Positions 6,029-13,565 of a stretch of 14,471 nt of DNA are shown here, piece by piece. Under the pieces are notes generated by a model. That model saw only the letters and a program-made list of their open reading frames with translations, searched no databases and was not told where the DNA came from. How positions within the stretch are numbered: position 1 is the stretch's first letter; each line of letters starts with the position of its first letter. Both the position numbers and the translations under genes were made by a program. Source of the stretch: an uncultured Faecalibacterium sp. (GTDB lineage: Bacteria > Bacillota > Clostridia > Oscillospirales > Ruminococcaceae). Where the stretch lies: contig CAKSZM010000047.1 of the NCBI GenBank assembly GCA_934525735.1, positions 1 through 14,471 of the forward strand. Direction: 5' to 3'.

Positions 6029-6865
6029 TTACACTCCGTCCTCAAAGCCCACCATCAGGCCGCCGAGTTCGGCGTAGTAGCTGCACAGGCCGCCGCATTC
6101 GCTCACGTCCACCTGTGCGCCATGGAACACGGCGTGGATCATCTGCTGCAGGCGCTTTGCGGCTTCCAGGTTGCCGCAGTGGGCAATGTGCACCTTGCCG
6201 CCGGTATAGCCGTGGTCCTTCAGTTCCAGCACGATACGTTCCAGCGCGCCGTGCTCGCCGCGGGTCTTGCACAGCACTTCCAGCTCGCCGCCGTCGCTGG
6301 CCTGCCCGATGACCCGGATGCCCAGCATCCGCGCCACCGCCGCCACCGCAGGCTTCACCCGGCCGTTGCGGGCAAGGTTTGCCAGCGATTCCAGCGAAAA
6401 CAGCAGATGGGTGTGCTTTTGGTACTCCTGCAGCCCCTCGCACATGGCGTCAAAGTCCAGCCCGGTGTTGACCAGTTCCCGCGCCTTTTCGGCCAGCAGG
6501 CGGATCTCCGGCCCCGCCGAAAGGCTGTCCAGCACAAAGACGCGGGCGCCCGGGTGGGTCTCGCGGTACTCCTCCCCCGCCAGCAGCGCCGCGTTGTAGC
6601 TGCCCGACAGGGTGCCCGTGATGGTGATGACCACCAGCTGTTCCGCACCCTCGTAGGCTTCCAGCCAGTCTGCCACGTTGGGGCAGGAGGTGCCGGTCTT
6701 GCCCTTATAGGTGCGCAGGGTCTCGGCCATGGCGGCGGCATCCAGCGCAGCATCGTCCAGATATTCCTGCGTGTCGGTCACGACTTTCAGCGGCACACAG
6801 CGGAAGTCGGCCTGTTCCATCGTGTAAAGGTTGGACGAAGAATCCACAACGATCCGGGTTTTCAT
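6029..6865 (-). CDS. DegV family fatty-acid-binding protein
   Basis: DegV (FakB-type) proteins bind a fatty acid in the cytoplasm; some present it to the kinase FakA so that exogenous fatty acids enter phospholipids. The 278-residue protein fits the family length. It has the N-terminal RIVVDSSSNL strand, TSCPN (59-63), ITGTLSGSYNAA (about 82-93, normally SSxLSGTYxSA) and the C-terminal glycine-rich GGLMVGF. The frame reaches a GTG at 6874, but GGAG is eight bases before the ATG at 6865 and overlaps the GTG version, so the ATG is used. No FakA gene is present here. The promoter at 6930-6958 matches consensus and contains a palindrome. Confidence 0.9.
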   Translation of the reverse strand: MKTRIVVDSSSNLYTMEQADFRCVPLKVVTDTQEYLDDAALDAAAMAETLRTYKGKTGTSCPNVADWLEAYEGAEQLVVITITGTLSGSYNAALLAGEEYRETHPGARVFVLDSLSAGPEIRLLAEKARELVNTGLDFDAMCEGLQEYQKHTHLLFSLESLANLARNGRVKPAVAAVARMLGIRVIGQASDGGELEVLCKTRGEHGALERIVLELKDHGYTGGKVHIAHCGNLEAAKRLQQMIHAVFHGAQVDVSECGGLCSYYAELGGLMVGFEDGV

Positions 6866-6929
6866 AATATCCACTCCACATTTATAAATTGCAGGCGCAC
6901 GGCCTGCCAGCTTCAGCTTTGTCGGAGTA

Positions 6930-6958
6930 ATTATATCGGTTTTTCAAAAACCTGTCAA
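6930..6958 (-). promoter_or_regulatory. Consensus promoter of DegV with a palindrome in its spacer
   Basis: Minus-strand TTGACA (6958-6953), a 17-bp spacer and TATAAT (6935-6930), both boxes perfect. The spacer is almost filled by a perfect palindrome, GGTTTTT-N-AAAAACC (6938-6952), a plausible repressor site. A leader hairpin GCAGGC/GCCTGC lies at 6891-6907. Confidence 0.88.
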
Positions 6959-6997
6959 GATGTTTCACGGATTCTTAAAAAAGTTTTTTACTTCCAG

Positions 6998-7026
6998 TTG
7001 ACCCCGGCCCGAAAATCCGTTATACT
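6998..7026 (+). promoter_or_regulatory. Promoter of the DUF1836 gene
   Basis: TTGACC (6998-7003), 17-bp spacer and TATACT (7021-7026). Its -35 is 39 bases from the divergent DegV -35. Between them is a second perfect palindrome, TAAAAAA-G-TTTTTTA (6976-6990). Confidence 0.8.
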
Positions 7027-7099
7027 GGGTATTGTTCCCCAAAAACACTTCCATTCTTGCGCCGGTCTTTTGCCCGCGCACGATTTTTTTGAAACTGCC

Positions 7100-7648
7100 A
7101 TGAAATCTGAAACCAAACGCCGCGTTACGGCCTGCGCCGCCGGGTTTGCCCTGCCCCGGTACGCTGATCTCCCGCAGATGGGGCTGTATCTTGACCAGAC
7201 CGTCCAATATGTGAACGGCTGCTTTTCCACCTTCCGGGGCGTGGAGCTGACCCCTTCTATGGTGAGCAACTACGTCAAAAAAGGCATCCTCAGCCACCCG
7301 GTGCGCAAAAAATACTCCCGCGAACAGATCGCGTCGCTTTTGTATATCGTTGTCTCCAAGACGGTTCTCCCGATGGAAAACATCGATACCCTGTTTAAAA
7401 TGCAGCGGGCGCACTGCTCCGCCGGGGCGGCCTACGACTATTTCTGCGATGAGATGGAAAACTGCCTGCCCTTTGTGTTCGGCTGCACCCACGAGATCCG
7501 CGACCTTGCCGTGGACGCCGCCGACGAGAAGCTTTTGCTGCGCAGCACCATCCTTGCCGCATCCAACAAAATTTATCTGGACTGCTGCTTCGACGCCATG
7601 CGGCAGGAAGAGAGCCTCTGGCCGGACATCCTGCCGGATCTGGCGTAA
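7100..7648 (+). CDS. DUF1836 domain-containing protein, putative DNA-binding regulator
   Basis: The 182-residue protein matches my knowledge of DUF1836: LPRYADLPQMGLYLDQTVQYVN, then LTPSMVSNYVKKGIL and a KKYSREQIA segment. The last two resemble a MerR-like helix-turn-helix (about residues 50-75). The C-terminal half is helical with scattered cysteines. The domain's function is not established. The ATG at 7100 fits the start of the domain but has no visible Shine-Dalgarno site, and no better in-frame start was found. It is transcribed divergently from DegV from a shared promoter region, so it may regulate that gene; this is inference only. A strong terminator follows at 7749-7786. Confidence 0.82.
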   Translation: MKSETKRRVTACAAGFALPRYADLPQMGLYLDQTVQYVNGCFSTFRGVELTPSMVSNYVKKGILSHPVRKKYSREQIASLLYIVVSKTVLPMENIDTLFKMQRAHCSAGAAYDYFCDEMENCLPFVFGCTHEIRDLAVDAADEKLLLRSTILAASNKIYLDCCFDAMRQEESLWPDILPDLA

Positions 7649-7748
7649 GCGGCAAAATGAACCGATCCCGGTGGATTTTTGCACATTTTTTCTGCAATGA
7701 GCCGCCCGGAGTTTCCCCGCGCATTTCCCGTTTTCTGAATGCAAAAAA

Positions 7749-7786
7749 GGCCTGTCTGCGTTTTGTTTTTCGCAGGCAGGTCTTTT
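7749..7786 (+). terminator. Terminator after the DUF1836 gene
   Basis: GGCCTGTCTGCG (7749-7760) pairs with CGCAGGCAGGTC (7771-7782): 12 pairs with two G-U, loop of ten, then TTTTG and further T-rich sequence. A run of six A just before the stem can pair with the T-run. Confidence 0.88.
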
Positions 7787-7816
7787 GTTGTTTGTCCGGT
7801 TTTGTGCTGTACCGAT

Positions 7817-7858
7817 GCGCAGAAAAGTTACCAAAAAAAGTACGCACTGGTTCTGCGC
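7817..7858 (+). promoter_or_regulatory. Inverted repeat upstream of the DnaD-like gene
   Basis: GCGCAGAA (7817-7824) and TTCTGCGC (7851-7858) are perfect eight-base arms 26 bases apart, just before a possible -10 TATGCT (7871-7876). No convincing -35 is seen. It could be an operator or a long-range hairpin. Confidence 0.4.
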
Positions 7859-7907
7859 TTCCGGGTGCGTTATGCTGGCTGCAGAACACAGACAGGAGGA
7901 ACACACT

Positions 7908-8792
7908 TTGGACATTGAACTGGGCCGCGGCTTTGTGGCGTTTCCGCGGGGGCTGACCGACTGGGAGTGGTACACCGAGCCGAACACCGCCCGCCTTTAC
8001 TTTCACCTGCTGCTCACAGCCAACTGGAGCCGCAAGCAGTGGCAGGGCATCACCATCCAGCCCGGCCAGCTGGTAACGAGCCGGGCGCATCTCTCCCGGC
8101 AGCTCGACATGACCGAGAACCAGGTGCGTTCCGCATTGAAGCATCTGGTTTCCACCGGCGACATCACCATCAAAACAGGCTCGAAATACAGCATGATAAC
8201 GTTAAATCACTACCTCGAATTGACAAGTCTCAACCAGCGGGATCACCGGCAGAGCACCAACCAGCCACCGGCAGGCCGCCAGCCGTTCACCACAACTCTA
8301 CCATCAATACCATCACAACCAGAAATACCATCAGCATCTTCTGCGCAGACGACGCCGACGGCAGAGCCTTTTTCTGAGAAAGAAGGGGTCACGGAGGGAA
8401 GCGGGCAGGCAGCGGCACACACCGGGGTGTTTGCGGAGTACGAAGCGAACATCGGATATCTGCCGCCCCGGTGCAGTGCAGAGCTGGCGCAGTACGCAGA
8501 AAAGCTGGGCGATGAAGTGACCGCCGCCGTGCTGCACAAATGCGGCGACCTTGGCGGGCGGAGCTGGGCTTATGTGCGCAAGGCACTGGAAGAGGCTTCC
8601 GCTCTCGGCTGCCGCACCGCGCAGGAATACCGGCAGCGTGCGCCCATCGGCGGGAGCCGCAGCGCCGGCAATGTCCGGGTGGAGCGGGCGGAACCGGCCG
8701 GTGACAACTGGCTGCTTGCAAATGCGGTGCACCGCAAACCGCTGGGCCGCGCAAAAACAGCCGCACCCCCTTGCGGAGATGCGGCCATTTGA
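7908..8792 (+). CDS. DnaD-like replication protein (winged helix plus DnaD domain)
   Basis: The 294-residue product has an N-terminal winged-helix region (about 25-105) like phage replisome organisers, with LVTSRAHLSRQLDMTENQVR as the recognition part. A Pro/Ser/Thr-rich linker follows (about 106-170), then a DnaD/DnaB_2-type domain (about 174-242; YEANIG and SWAYVRKALEEA match the family pattern). Such proteins help load helicase in Firmicute or phage replication. The start is the TTG at 7908: AGGAGG at 7894-7899 is eight bases upstream, and the frame before it is not protein-like. No phage genes adjoin it. It could be the chromosomal DnaD of this lineage or a remnant phage initiator. Confidence 0.8.
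   Translation: MDIELGRGFVAFPRGLTDWEWYTEPNTARLYFHLLLTANWSRKQWQGITIQPGQLVTSRAHLSRQLDMTENQVRSALKHLVSTGDITIKTGSKYSMITLNHYLELTSLNQRDHRQSTNQPPAGRQPFTTTLPSIPSQPEIPSASSAQTTPTAEPFSEKEGVTEGSGQAAAHTGVFAEYEANIGYLPPRCSAELAQYAEKLGDEVTAAVLHKCGDLGGRSWAYVRKALEEASALGCRTAQEYRQRAPIGGSRSAGNVRVERAEPAGDNWLLANAVHRKPLGRAKTAAPPCGDAAI
8753..8785 (-). terminator. Putative prfB terminator inside the convergent DnaD-like gene
   Basis: On the minus strand GCCGCA (8785-8780) pairs with TGCGGC (8765-8760), followed by TG and TTTTT (8757-8753). It is 24 bases past the prfB stop and lies within the last codons of the DnaD-like gene. A competing CCGCA/TGCGG pairing is possible. Confidence 0.55.
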
Positions 8793-8808
8793 AAATGCGC
8801 TATAGAGA

Positions 8809-9930
8809 TCAGGTATCCTGCAGTTCCCCGCGGCTGGCGGCCTTGAGGTATGCAAAGATGAACCCGTCCAGATCGCCGTCCATCACGGCATCGACGTTGC
8901 CGGTCTCGTAGTTGGTGCGGTGATCCTTGACCATGGTGTAGGGCATGAACACGTAGCTGCGGATCTGGTGACCCCAGGCGATCTCGTTCTGCACGCCCTT
9001 GATGTCCTCGATCTTATCCATGTGCTGCTGCTTGGCGATCTGGTACAGCTTTGCCTTCAGCATTTCCATGGCGTAGTCGCGGTTCTGGAACTGGCTGCGC
9101 TGGGTCTGGCAGTTCACCACGATGCCGGTGGGCTTGTGGATCAGACGCACAGCGGAAGAGGTCTTGTTGATGTGCTGGCCGCCTGCACCGGAAGAACGGT
9201 ACACCTGCATCTCGATGTCCTCGGGGCGGATGTCCACCTGAATGGTGTTGTCCAGCTCGGGCATCACTTCCAGCGAGGCAAAGCTGGTCTGGCGGCGGGC
9301 GTTGGCGTCAAAGGGCGACACGCGCACCAGACGGTGCACGCCGTTCTCGCTCTTGAGCAGGCCGTAGGCGTTGGCGCCCTTGACCATCATGGAAGCGCTC
9401 TTCAGGCCGGCTTCGTCGCCGTCCTGATAGTCCAGCACTTCCACGCTCATGCCGTGGGCCACGGCCCACTTGTTGTACATGCGGTAGAGCATCTCGGCCC
9501 AGTCCTGCGCCTCGGTGCCGCCGGTGCCGGCGTGGAAGGTGAGGATGGCGTTGCTGTGGTCGTACTCGCCGTTCAGCATGGTCATCAGCTGCAGCTCATC
9601 CACAGCCTTGCCCACGGCGTTGACCGACTCCTCGGCTTCGGGGATCATGGCGGGGTCGTACTCCTCGTCCAGCATTTCCAGCATGGTCTCGGCATCGTCG
9701 TACAGACCCTGCAGCTTTTCAAAGCGGCTCAGCTTGCCCTTCAGGTCGCCCACTTCGTCAAAGACCTTCTTGCTCAGGTCGGCGTCATCGTAAAAGCCGG
9801 GGCGGGACATGGTGTGTTCCAGCTCCTGCACACGCTTGCGGGAAGCATCGATGGCCAGAGCCTCTTCCAGGTCCTTGACCGCCTTGCCGTAGTCTGCAAG
9901 CTGCACTTTCAGTTCATCGATCGTGATCAT
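8809..9930 (-). CDS. prfB: Peptide chain release factor 2
   Basis: RF2 reads UGA and UAA stop codons in the ribosome and triggers peptide release. The 373-residue protein has the RF2-specific SPF tripeptide (205-207), which reads the stop codon, and the catalytic GGQ (250-252) in [17 protein letters not shown]. The upstream [12 protein letters not shown] block is also typical. The ATG at 9930 has GAGAGG ten bases upstream. Many bacterial prfB genes carry an in-frame UGA near codon 25 and a programmed +1 frameshift. Here the frame is continuous through that position ([10 protein letters not shown]), so this autoregulation is absent. No clear promoter was identified upstream. Confidence 0.97.
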   Translation of the reverse strand: MITIDELKVQLADYGKAVKDLEEALAIDASRKRVQELEHTMSRPGFYDDADLSKKVFDEVGDLKGKLSRFEKLQGLYDDAETMLEMLDEEYDPAMIPEAEESVNAVGKAVDELQLMTMLNGEYDHSNAILTFHAGTGGTEAQDWAEMLYRMYNKWAVAHGMSVEVLDYQDGDEAGLKSASMMVKGANAYGLLKSENGVHRLVRVSPFDANARRQTSFASLEVMPELDNTIQVDIRPEDIEMQVYRSSGAGGQHINKTSSAVRLIHKPTGIVVNCQTQRSQFQNRDYAMEMLKAKLYQIAKQQHMDKIEDIKGVQNEIAWGHQIRSYVFMPYTMVKDHRTNYETGNVDAVMDGDLDGFIFAYLKAASRGELQDT

Positions 9931-10012
9931 TCTCTTGGTTCCTCTCGTTCTGGGTTGGGGTTACATTTAACGGAAGTTGTCTTTTGGGGGAAACGACAGT
10001 ATCATTGCCTGC

Positions 10013-10130
10013 GGGCAGCATCCTCGCCCTCTCCGTCTGCTCCCCTTTCTGTCGCTTACGCGACATCTTCCCCCGGCCGGAGGAAGTCTTTCAAAGGGAG
10101 AGCTGTCACCGCAGGTGACTGAGAGGGCGA
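10013..10130 (+). repeat. Mosaic palindromic repeat, copy B
   Basis: Outer arms TCGCCCTCTC (10024-10033) and GAGAGGGCGA (10121-10130) are perfect over ten bases. Inside are GTCGC/GCGAC (10051-10064), CTTCC/GGAAG (10067-10086) and GTCACC/GGTGAC (10105-10119). The left part nearly equals 2976-3060, while the GTCACC hairpin recalls the element at 1804-1818, so modules are shared. It sits upstream of prfB. The remaining sequence to 10300 shows no gene. Confidence 0.82.
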
Positions 10131-10302
10131 GCCTGTTCACGGCACAGCGATGACGGAAGCTTTTTTGCTTTCTCCAAAAGACACAGTTTATACACAGATA
10201 CTTCACTAGTATACCCACAATTTGTGTTAAAGTAAAGGGGTAAAACCATTATCCTGCTGGAATTTTGAAGATTTTTGGCTTTTCTTTTCTCCTGCAGGGG
10301 AG

Positions 10303-10308
10303 TATAAT
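10303..10308 (+). promoter_or_regulatory. -10 element of the Prok-RING gene
   Basis: A perfect TATAAT lies 31 bases before the ATG. The -35 at 17-bp spacing (10280-10285, TTTTCT) is poor, so the promoter may need an activator or be weak. Confidence 0.5.
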
Positions 10309-10339
10309 ACCAGTATGAACCAAAAATCAGGAGGAAACC

Positions 10340-11302
10340 ATGCCGAAATATTATGGCTGTCCCTGTGAGGGCTGCGGAAAGCCCCTGACCCTCAAAGACG
10401 ACATCGTCGTCTGCCCCGACTGCGGTGCGCCCTACCACCGCGACTGCTACGACAAGCTGGGGCGCTGCATCCACACCCGTGCCCACGGCGCGGGCTATGA
10501 GTGGAAGTTCCCCTATCAGGATGCTGAGTTGCGCACCTGCCCGGCCTGCGGCGAGCGCACCCTGCGCAGCGAGCCGGTGTGCCGCTGCTGCGGCGCCGCC
10601 ATGCCGCCGGAGTCTGCCGTAGAGCCGAACGACCGCCGCGCCGCGCTGGACGAGGACGACGAGAATTTTGACTATGAAAGCTTCTACCGTCAGAACGTGG
10701 AGCGTCCCACCCGGCAGAACGTGCGCACCGCCTTCGGGCAGGACGAGCTGATCGACGGCATCCCCAGCAGCGACTGGATGGACTACATCGGCAAGGCGGC
10801 TCCCATCTACCTGAACGACTACAGCCGCATGGAGCTGCAGCACACCAAAGTTTCCATGTGCTTCCCGGCGCTGATCTTCGGGCCGTTCTACTTCTTCTAC
10901 CGCAAGGCATGGAAGCCTGCTTTCGCTTTTCTGGCCGCCGAAATGGTGCTGGCCATCCCCACCGTGCTGGATCTGATGCAGATCACCGAAAGCCCCCTGA
11001 CCGCCGGGCTGAGCACCGGCGTTCTGGTGGTGCTGAGCCGCATCGTGTCGCTGCTGAGCTTTGTGCTGGTGCTGGTGCGCACCCTGTTTGCCAAATGGCT
11101 GTACCGCAAGAGCGCAGCCGAGCACATCCGCCGCATCCGCAAAGAGTTCCCGGACGCCGAAAAGCGCCGTGCCGTGCTGGCCGCACAGGGCGGTGTGAGC
11201 TGGGCGGCCGTCATTGGGGCGTTCGTGCTGCTGATGGTGGCCGGAGCCTGCTGTACGCTGCTGCTCGGCCCCAATCTCGACGCCCTTGCCGGGCTGATCT
11301 GA
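10340..11302 (+). CDS. Prokaryotic RING-finger and DUF2628 membrane protein
   Basis: The 320-residue product starts with a Zn-binding module of Prok-RING type, with candidate ligands Cys9, Cys12, Cys25, Cys28, His33, Cys36 and Cys43. A second Cys cluster follows (Cys67/Cys70 and Cys81/Cys83/Cys84), then an acidic linker. The C-terminal half has the DUF2628 pattern (CFPALIFGPFYFFYRKAWKP at 174-193) and hydrophobic segments near 194-212, 222-250 and 289-309. Bacterial RING-like domains have been discussed as ubiquitin-related or structural Zn modules; no activity can be claimed here. AGGAGG (10329-10334) is five bases before the ATG. galU starts 39 bases after the stop, so co-transcription is likely. 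Confidence 0.83.
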   Translation: MPKYYGCPCEGCGKPLTLKDDIVVCPDCGAPYHRDCYDKLGRCIHTRAHGAGYEWKFPYQDAELRTCPACGERTLRSEPVCRCCGAAMPPESAVEPNDRRAALDEDDENFDYESFYRQNVERPTRQNVRTAFGQDELIDGIPSSDWMDYIGKAAPIYLNDYSRMELQHTKVSMCFPALIFGPFYFFYRKAWKPAFAFLAAEMVLAIPTVLDLMQITESPLTAGLSTGVLVVLSRIVSLLSFVLVLVRTLFAKWLYRKSAAEHIRRIRKEFPDAEKRRAVLAAQGGVSWAAVIGAFVLLMVAGACCTLLLGPNLDALAGLI

Positions 11303-11341
11303 AGCCGTTTTTCTACCTCAAACGATCAGGAGTGTTGAACC

Positions 11342-12217
11342 ATGAAAAAAGTGACAAAAGCCGTTATCCCTGCTGCGGGCCTCGGCACCCGCGTTCTGCC
11401 GGCCACCAAGGCCATGCCCAAGGGGATGCTGCCCATTGTGGACAAGCCCGCCATCCAGTATCTGGTGGAAGAGGCCGTGCGCTCCGGCATCACCGATATC
11501 CTCATCATTCTGGGCCGCAACCAGAGCATCATCGAGGATCACTTCGACCGCAGCCCCGAGCTGGAAGAAAAGCTGGCAAAGCCCGGCAAGGAAAAGGCGC
11601 TGGAAGAGTGCCTGGGCATCTCCAATCTGGCCAACATCTATTTTGTACGCCAGAAGCAGACGCTGGGTCTGGGCCATGCCGTGAGCATGGCAAAGCCCTT
11701 TACCGAGGATGACCCCTTTGTGGTCATTTACGGCGACGATGTGATCTGGGGCGAAGACCCGGTGTGCGCCCAGCTGATCCGCGCCTATGAGGAGTTCGGC
11801 CGCCCGGTGGCAGGCGTTTCCGCTGTGCCATGGGCCGATGTGAGCCGCTACTGCAGCCTCAAGACCACCCCCATCCACGACAACTATTTCTTTGTGGACG
11901 ACATGATCGAGAAGCCCAAAAAGGGGCAGGAGTTCAGCAACTACTCCATTCTGGGGCGCGTGCTGCTGACCCCGGAGATCTACGGCATCCTTGCCCACAC
12001 CAAGCCCGGCGCGGGCGGCGAGATCCAGCTGACCGACGCCATGGCAGAGTATGCCCGCACCCGCGGCGGTATGACCGCGGTGGAGTTCACCGGTAAGCAC
12101 TACGACATGGGCAACAAGCTCAAGGTGGTGGAAGCACAGGTGGAGCTGGCGCTGCAGCACCCCGAGATCGGCGAGGACTTCCGCGCCTATCTGAAAGAGT
12201 TCTGCAAAACGCTGTAA
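11342..12217 (+). CDS. galU: UTP-glucose-1-phosphate uridylyltransferase
   Basis: The enzyme makes UDP-glucose from UTP and glucose-1-phosphate for glycolipid, polysaccharide and galactose metabolism. The 291-residue protein has the nucleotidyltransferase motif AAGLGTRVLPATKAMPKG (11-28), LPIVDKP, an IYGDD metal-binding strand, EKPK, PGAGGEIQLTDAM and the late YDMGNK. It differs from usual GalU in reading PKG for PKE, and YCSLKTTPI where YG(I/V)V is normal. AGGAG lies nine bases before the ATG. It follows the RING gene by 39 bases and ends in the terminator at 12233-12267. A related sugar nucleotidyltransferase is a less likely alternative. Confidence 0.92.
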   Translation: MKKVTKAVIPAAGLGTRVLPATKAMPKGMLPIVDKPAIQYLVEEAVRSGITDILIILGRNQSIIEDHFDRSPELEEKLAKPGKEKALEECLGISNLANIYFVRQKQTLGLGHAVSMAKPFTEDDPFVVIYGDDVIWGEDPVCAQLIRAYEEFGRPVAGVSAVPWADVSRYCSLKTTPIHDNYFFVDDMIEKPKKGQEFSNYSILGRVLLTPEIYGILAHTKPGAGGEIQLTDAMAEYARTRGGMTAVEFTGKHYDMGNKLKVVEAQVELALQHPEIGEDFRAYLKEFCKTL

Positions 12218-12232
12218 CGTTTCCTGAAACAG

Positions 12233-12267
12233 AAAAATCCTCCGGCAGAAATGCCGGAGGATTTTTT
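12233..12267. terminator. Bidirectional terminator between galU and the antiporter gene
   Basis: A perfect 15-bp stem AAAAATCCTCCGGCA (12233-12247), GAAA loop, then its complement ending in TTTTTT (to 12267). A run of A on one side and T on the other let it serve both galU (+) and the antiporter (-). Confidence 0.95.
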
Positions 12268-12278
12268 ATTGGATGTTT

Positions 12279-12322
12279 TTCCGCTGATATTGCCAGAGCA
12301 AAGCGGAGGCAATTTAAAATCG
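12279..12322 (-). repeat. Dispersed hairpin repeat, copy 2
   Basis: On the minus strand: CGATTTTAA, arms ATTGCC (12313-12308) and GGCAAT (12294-12289), loop TCCGCTTTGCTCT, then ATCAGCGGAA. The loop is identical to the copy at 4189-4233. It begins directly after the antiporter stop codon, within that gene's 3' untranslated region. Confidence 0.8.
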
Positions 12323-12323
12323 T

Positions 12324-13520
12324 TTATGCCTTCACCTGACTGGGATGCGGCTGCGGGGGCATCTTGGTGAACAGCGCCTTCAGCGCAAGCGGGGTGGCCA
12401 CGCTGGACACCACGATGAGCAGGATGACAGCGGTAAAGTAGACCGCATCCACCACGCCGATGGCAAGGCCCTTCTGGGCAACGATCAGCGCCACCTCGCC
12501 GCGGGTCATCATGCCGACGCCCACCTTGAGGCTGTCGCCCCAGTTGAAGCGGCAGAGCTTTGCCGCAATGCCGCAGCCGATGATCTTGGTCAGCAGTGCC
12601 ACGATGACGAAGCAGACGCAGAACAGCAGGATCTCCGGCGTCAGGCCGCTGATATCGGTCTTGAGGCCGATGGACGCGAAGAACACCGGAGCAAACAGCA
12701 CATAGTTGCTGATATCCACGCGGCGCTCCACGTAGGAAGCATCGTCCATGGTGCACAGCACGATGCCGGCGATGTAGGCACCGGTGATATCCGCAATGCC
12801 GAAGTATTCCTCGGCGATGTAGGCCATGGCAAAGCAGAACGCCATGCTCACGATGGTGATGCGCTGGGTGTGGGGGTTGCGCTTGTCCAGCCACTTCATG
12901 GCGTAGTGCACCACGATGCCCACGCCCACGGCAGTGGCAAAGAACAGCACCGTATTGAACAGCACCTTGCCCAGACCCGTGCCGGTGCCGCTGCTTGCGC
13001 CCAGCACGCAGGTGAGCACCACGATGCCGATGACATCATCAATGACGGCGGCGCTGACGATGGTGGTGCCGAGGAAGCTCTTCAGGTGACCCATCTCCTG
13101 CAGCGTTGCCACCGTGATGGACACGCTGGTGGCGGTCATGATGGTGCCGATGAACAGCGCGCGGTAGAACTCCGCACTGCCCACAGCCGAAAAGCCGTAG
13201 AACAGGCTGTACAGCAGCGTGCCGCCTGCCAGAGGCACCGCCACGCCCACGCAGGCGATGAGGGTAGCGATGGGGCCGGCCTTGATCAGCTCTTTCAGGT
13301 TGGTGCCCAGGCCGGTGGAGAACATCAGCAGCACCACGCCGATCTCCGCAAAGGTGGAGATGGAGTCGCTGGTCTGCACAAGGTTCAGCACGCACGGGCC
13401 GATGAGCAGGCCGGCGAGGATCTCGCCCACCACCTGCGGGGCTTTGCATTTGCGGGCCACAAGGCCGCAGAACTTTGCACTGAGGATGATGATTGCCAGA
13501 TTACGGAAAACCGAAGTCAC
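12324..13520 (-). CDS. Cation/proton antiporter, CPA2 (Kef/Nap) family
   Basis: This membrane antiporter exchanges Na+ or K+ for protons. The 398-residue protein is almost wholly hydrophobic, with about 11 to 13 helices. Family signs are APQVVGEILAGLLIGP (27-42), FSTGLGTNLKEL, ATSVSIT (130-136), the ion-binding Asp161-Asp162 in VIDDVIGIVV, and GMMTRGEVALIVAQKG near the C-terminus. The paired Asp suggests an electrogenic mode. No TrkA-N or regulatory domain is attached, unlike full Kef channels. The start is the GTG at 13520, with AGGA six bases upstream; the overlapping ATG is out of frame. Its leader contains the repeat at 13566-13671. Confidence 0.91.
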   Translation of the reverse strand: MTSVFRNLAIIILSAKFCGLVARKCKAPQVVGEILAGLLIGPCVLNLVQTSDSISTFAEIGVVLLMFSTGLGTNLKELIKAGPIATLIACVGVAVPLAGGTLLYSLFYGFSAVGSAEFYRALFIGTIMTATSVSITVATLQEMGHLKSFLGTTIVSAAVIDDVIGIVVLTCVLGASSGTGTGLGKVLFNTVLFFATAVGVGIVVHYAMKWLDKRNPHTQRITIVSMAFCFAMAYIAEEYFGIADITGAYIAGIVLCTMDDASYVERRVDISNYVLFAPVFFASIGLKTDISGLTPEILLFCVCFVIVALLTKIIGCGIAAKLCRFNWGDSLKVGVGMMTRGEVALIVAQKGLAIGVVDAVYFTAVILLIVVSSVATPLALKALFTKMPPQPHPSQVKA

Positions 13521-13565
13521 AAAACATCCTACCTTTCCTTTTTAAATACGTTTTATCCCTTTCCT

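Noticed and set aside
6026..7099. 540-codon frame extending the DUF1836 gene upstream
   Set aside because: The added part is antisense to DegV and includes the promoter region; the DUF1836 domain begins just after 7100.
11318..12160. 280-codon minus-strand frame opposite galU
   Set aside because: Galu motifs on the plus strand are unambiguous; the opposite frame has shadow-like composition and no ribosome site.
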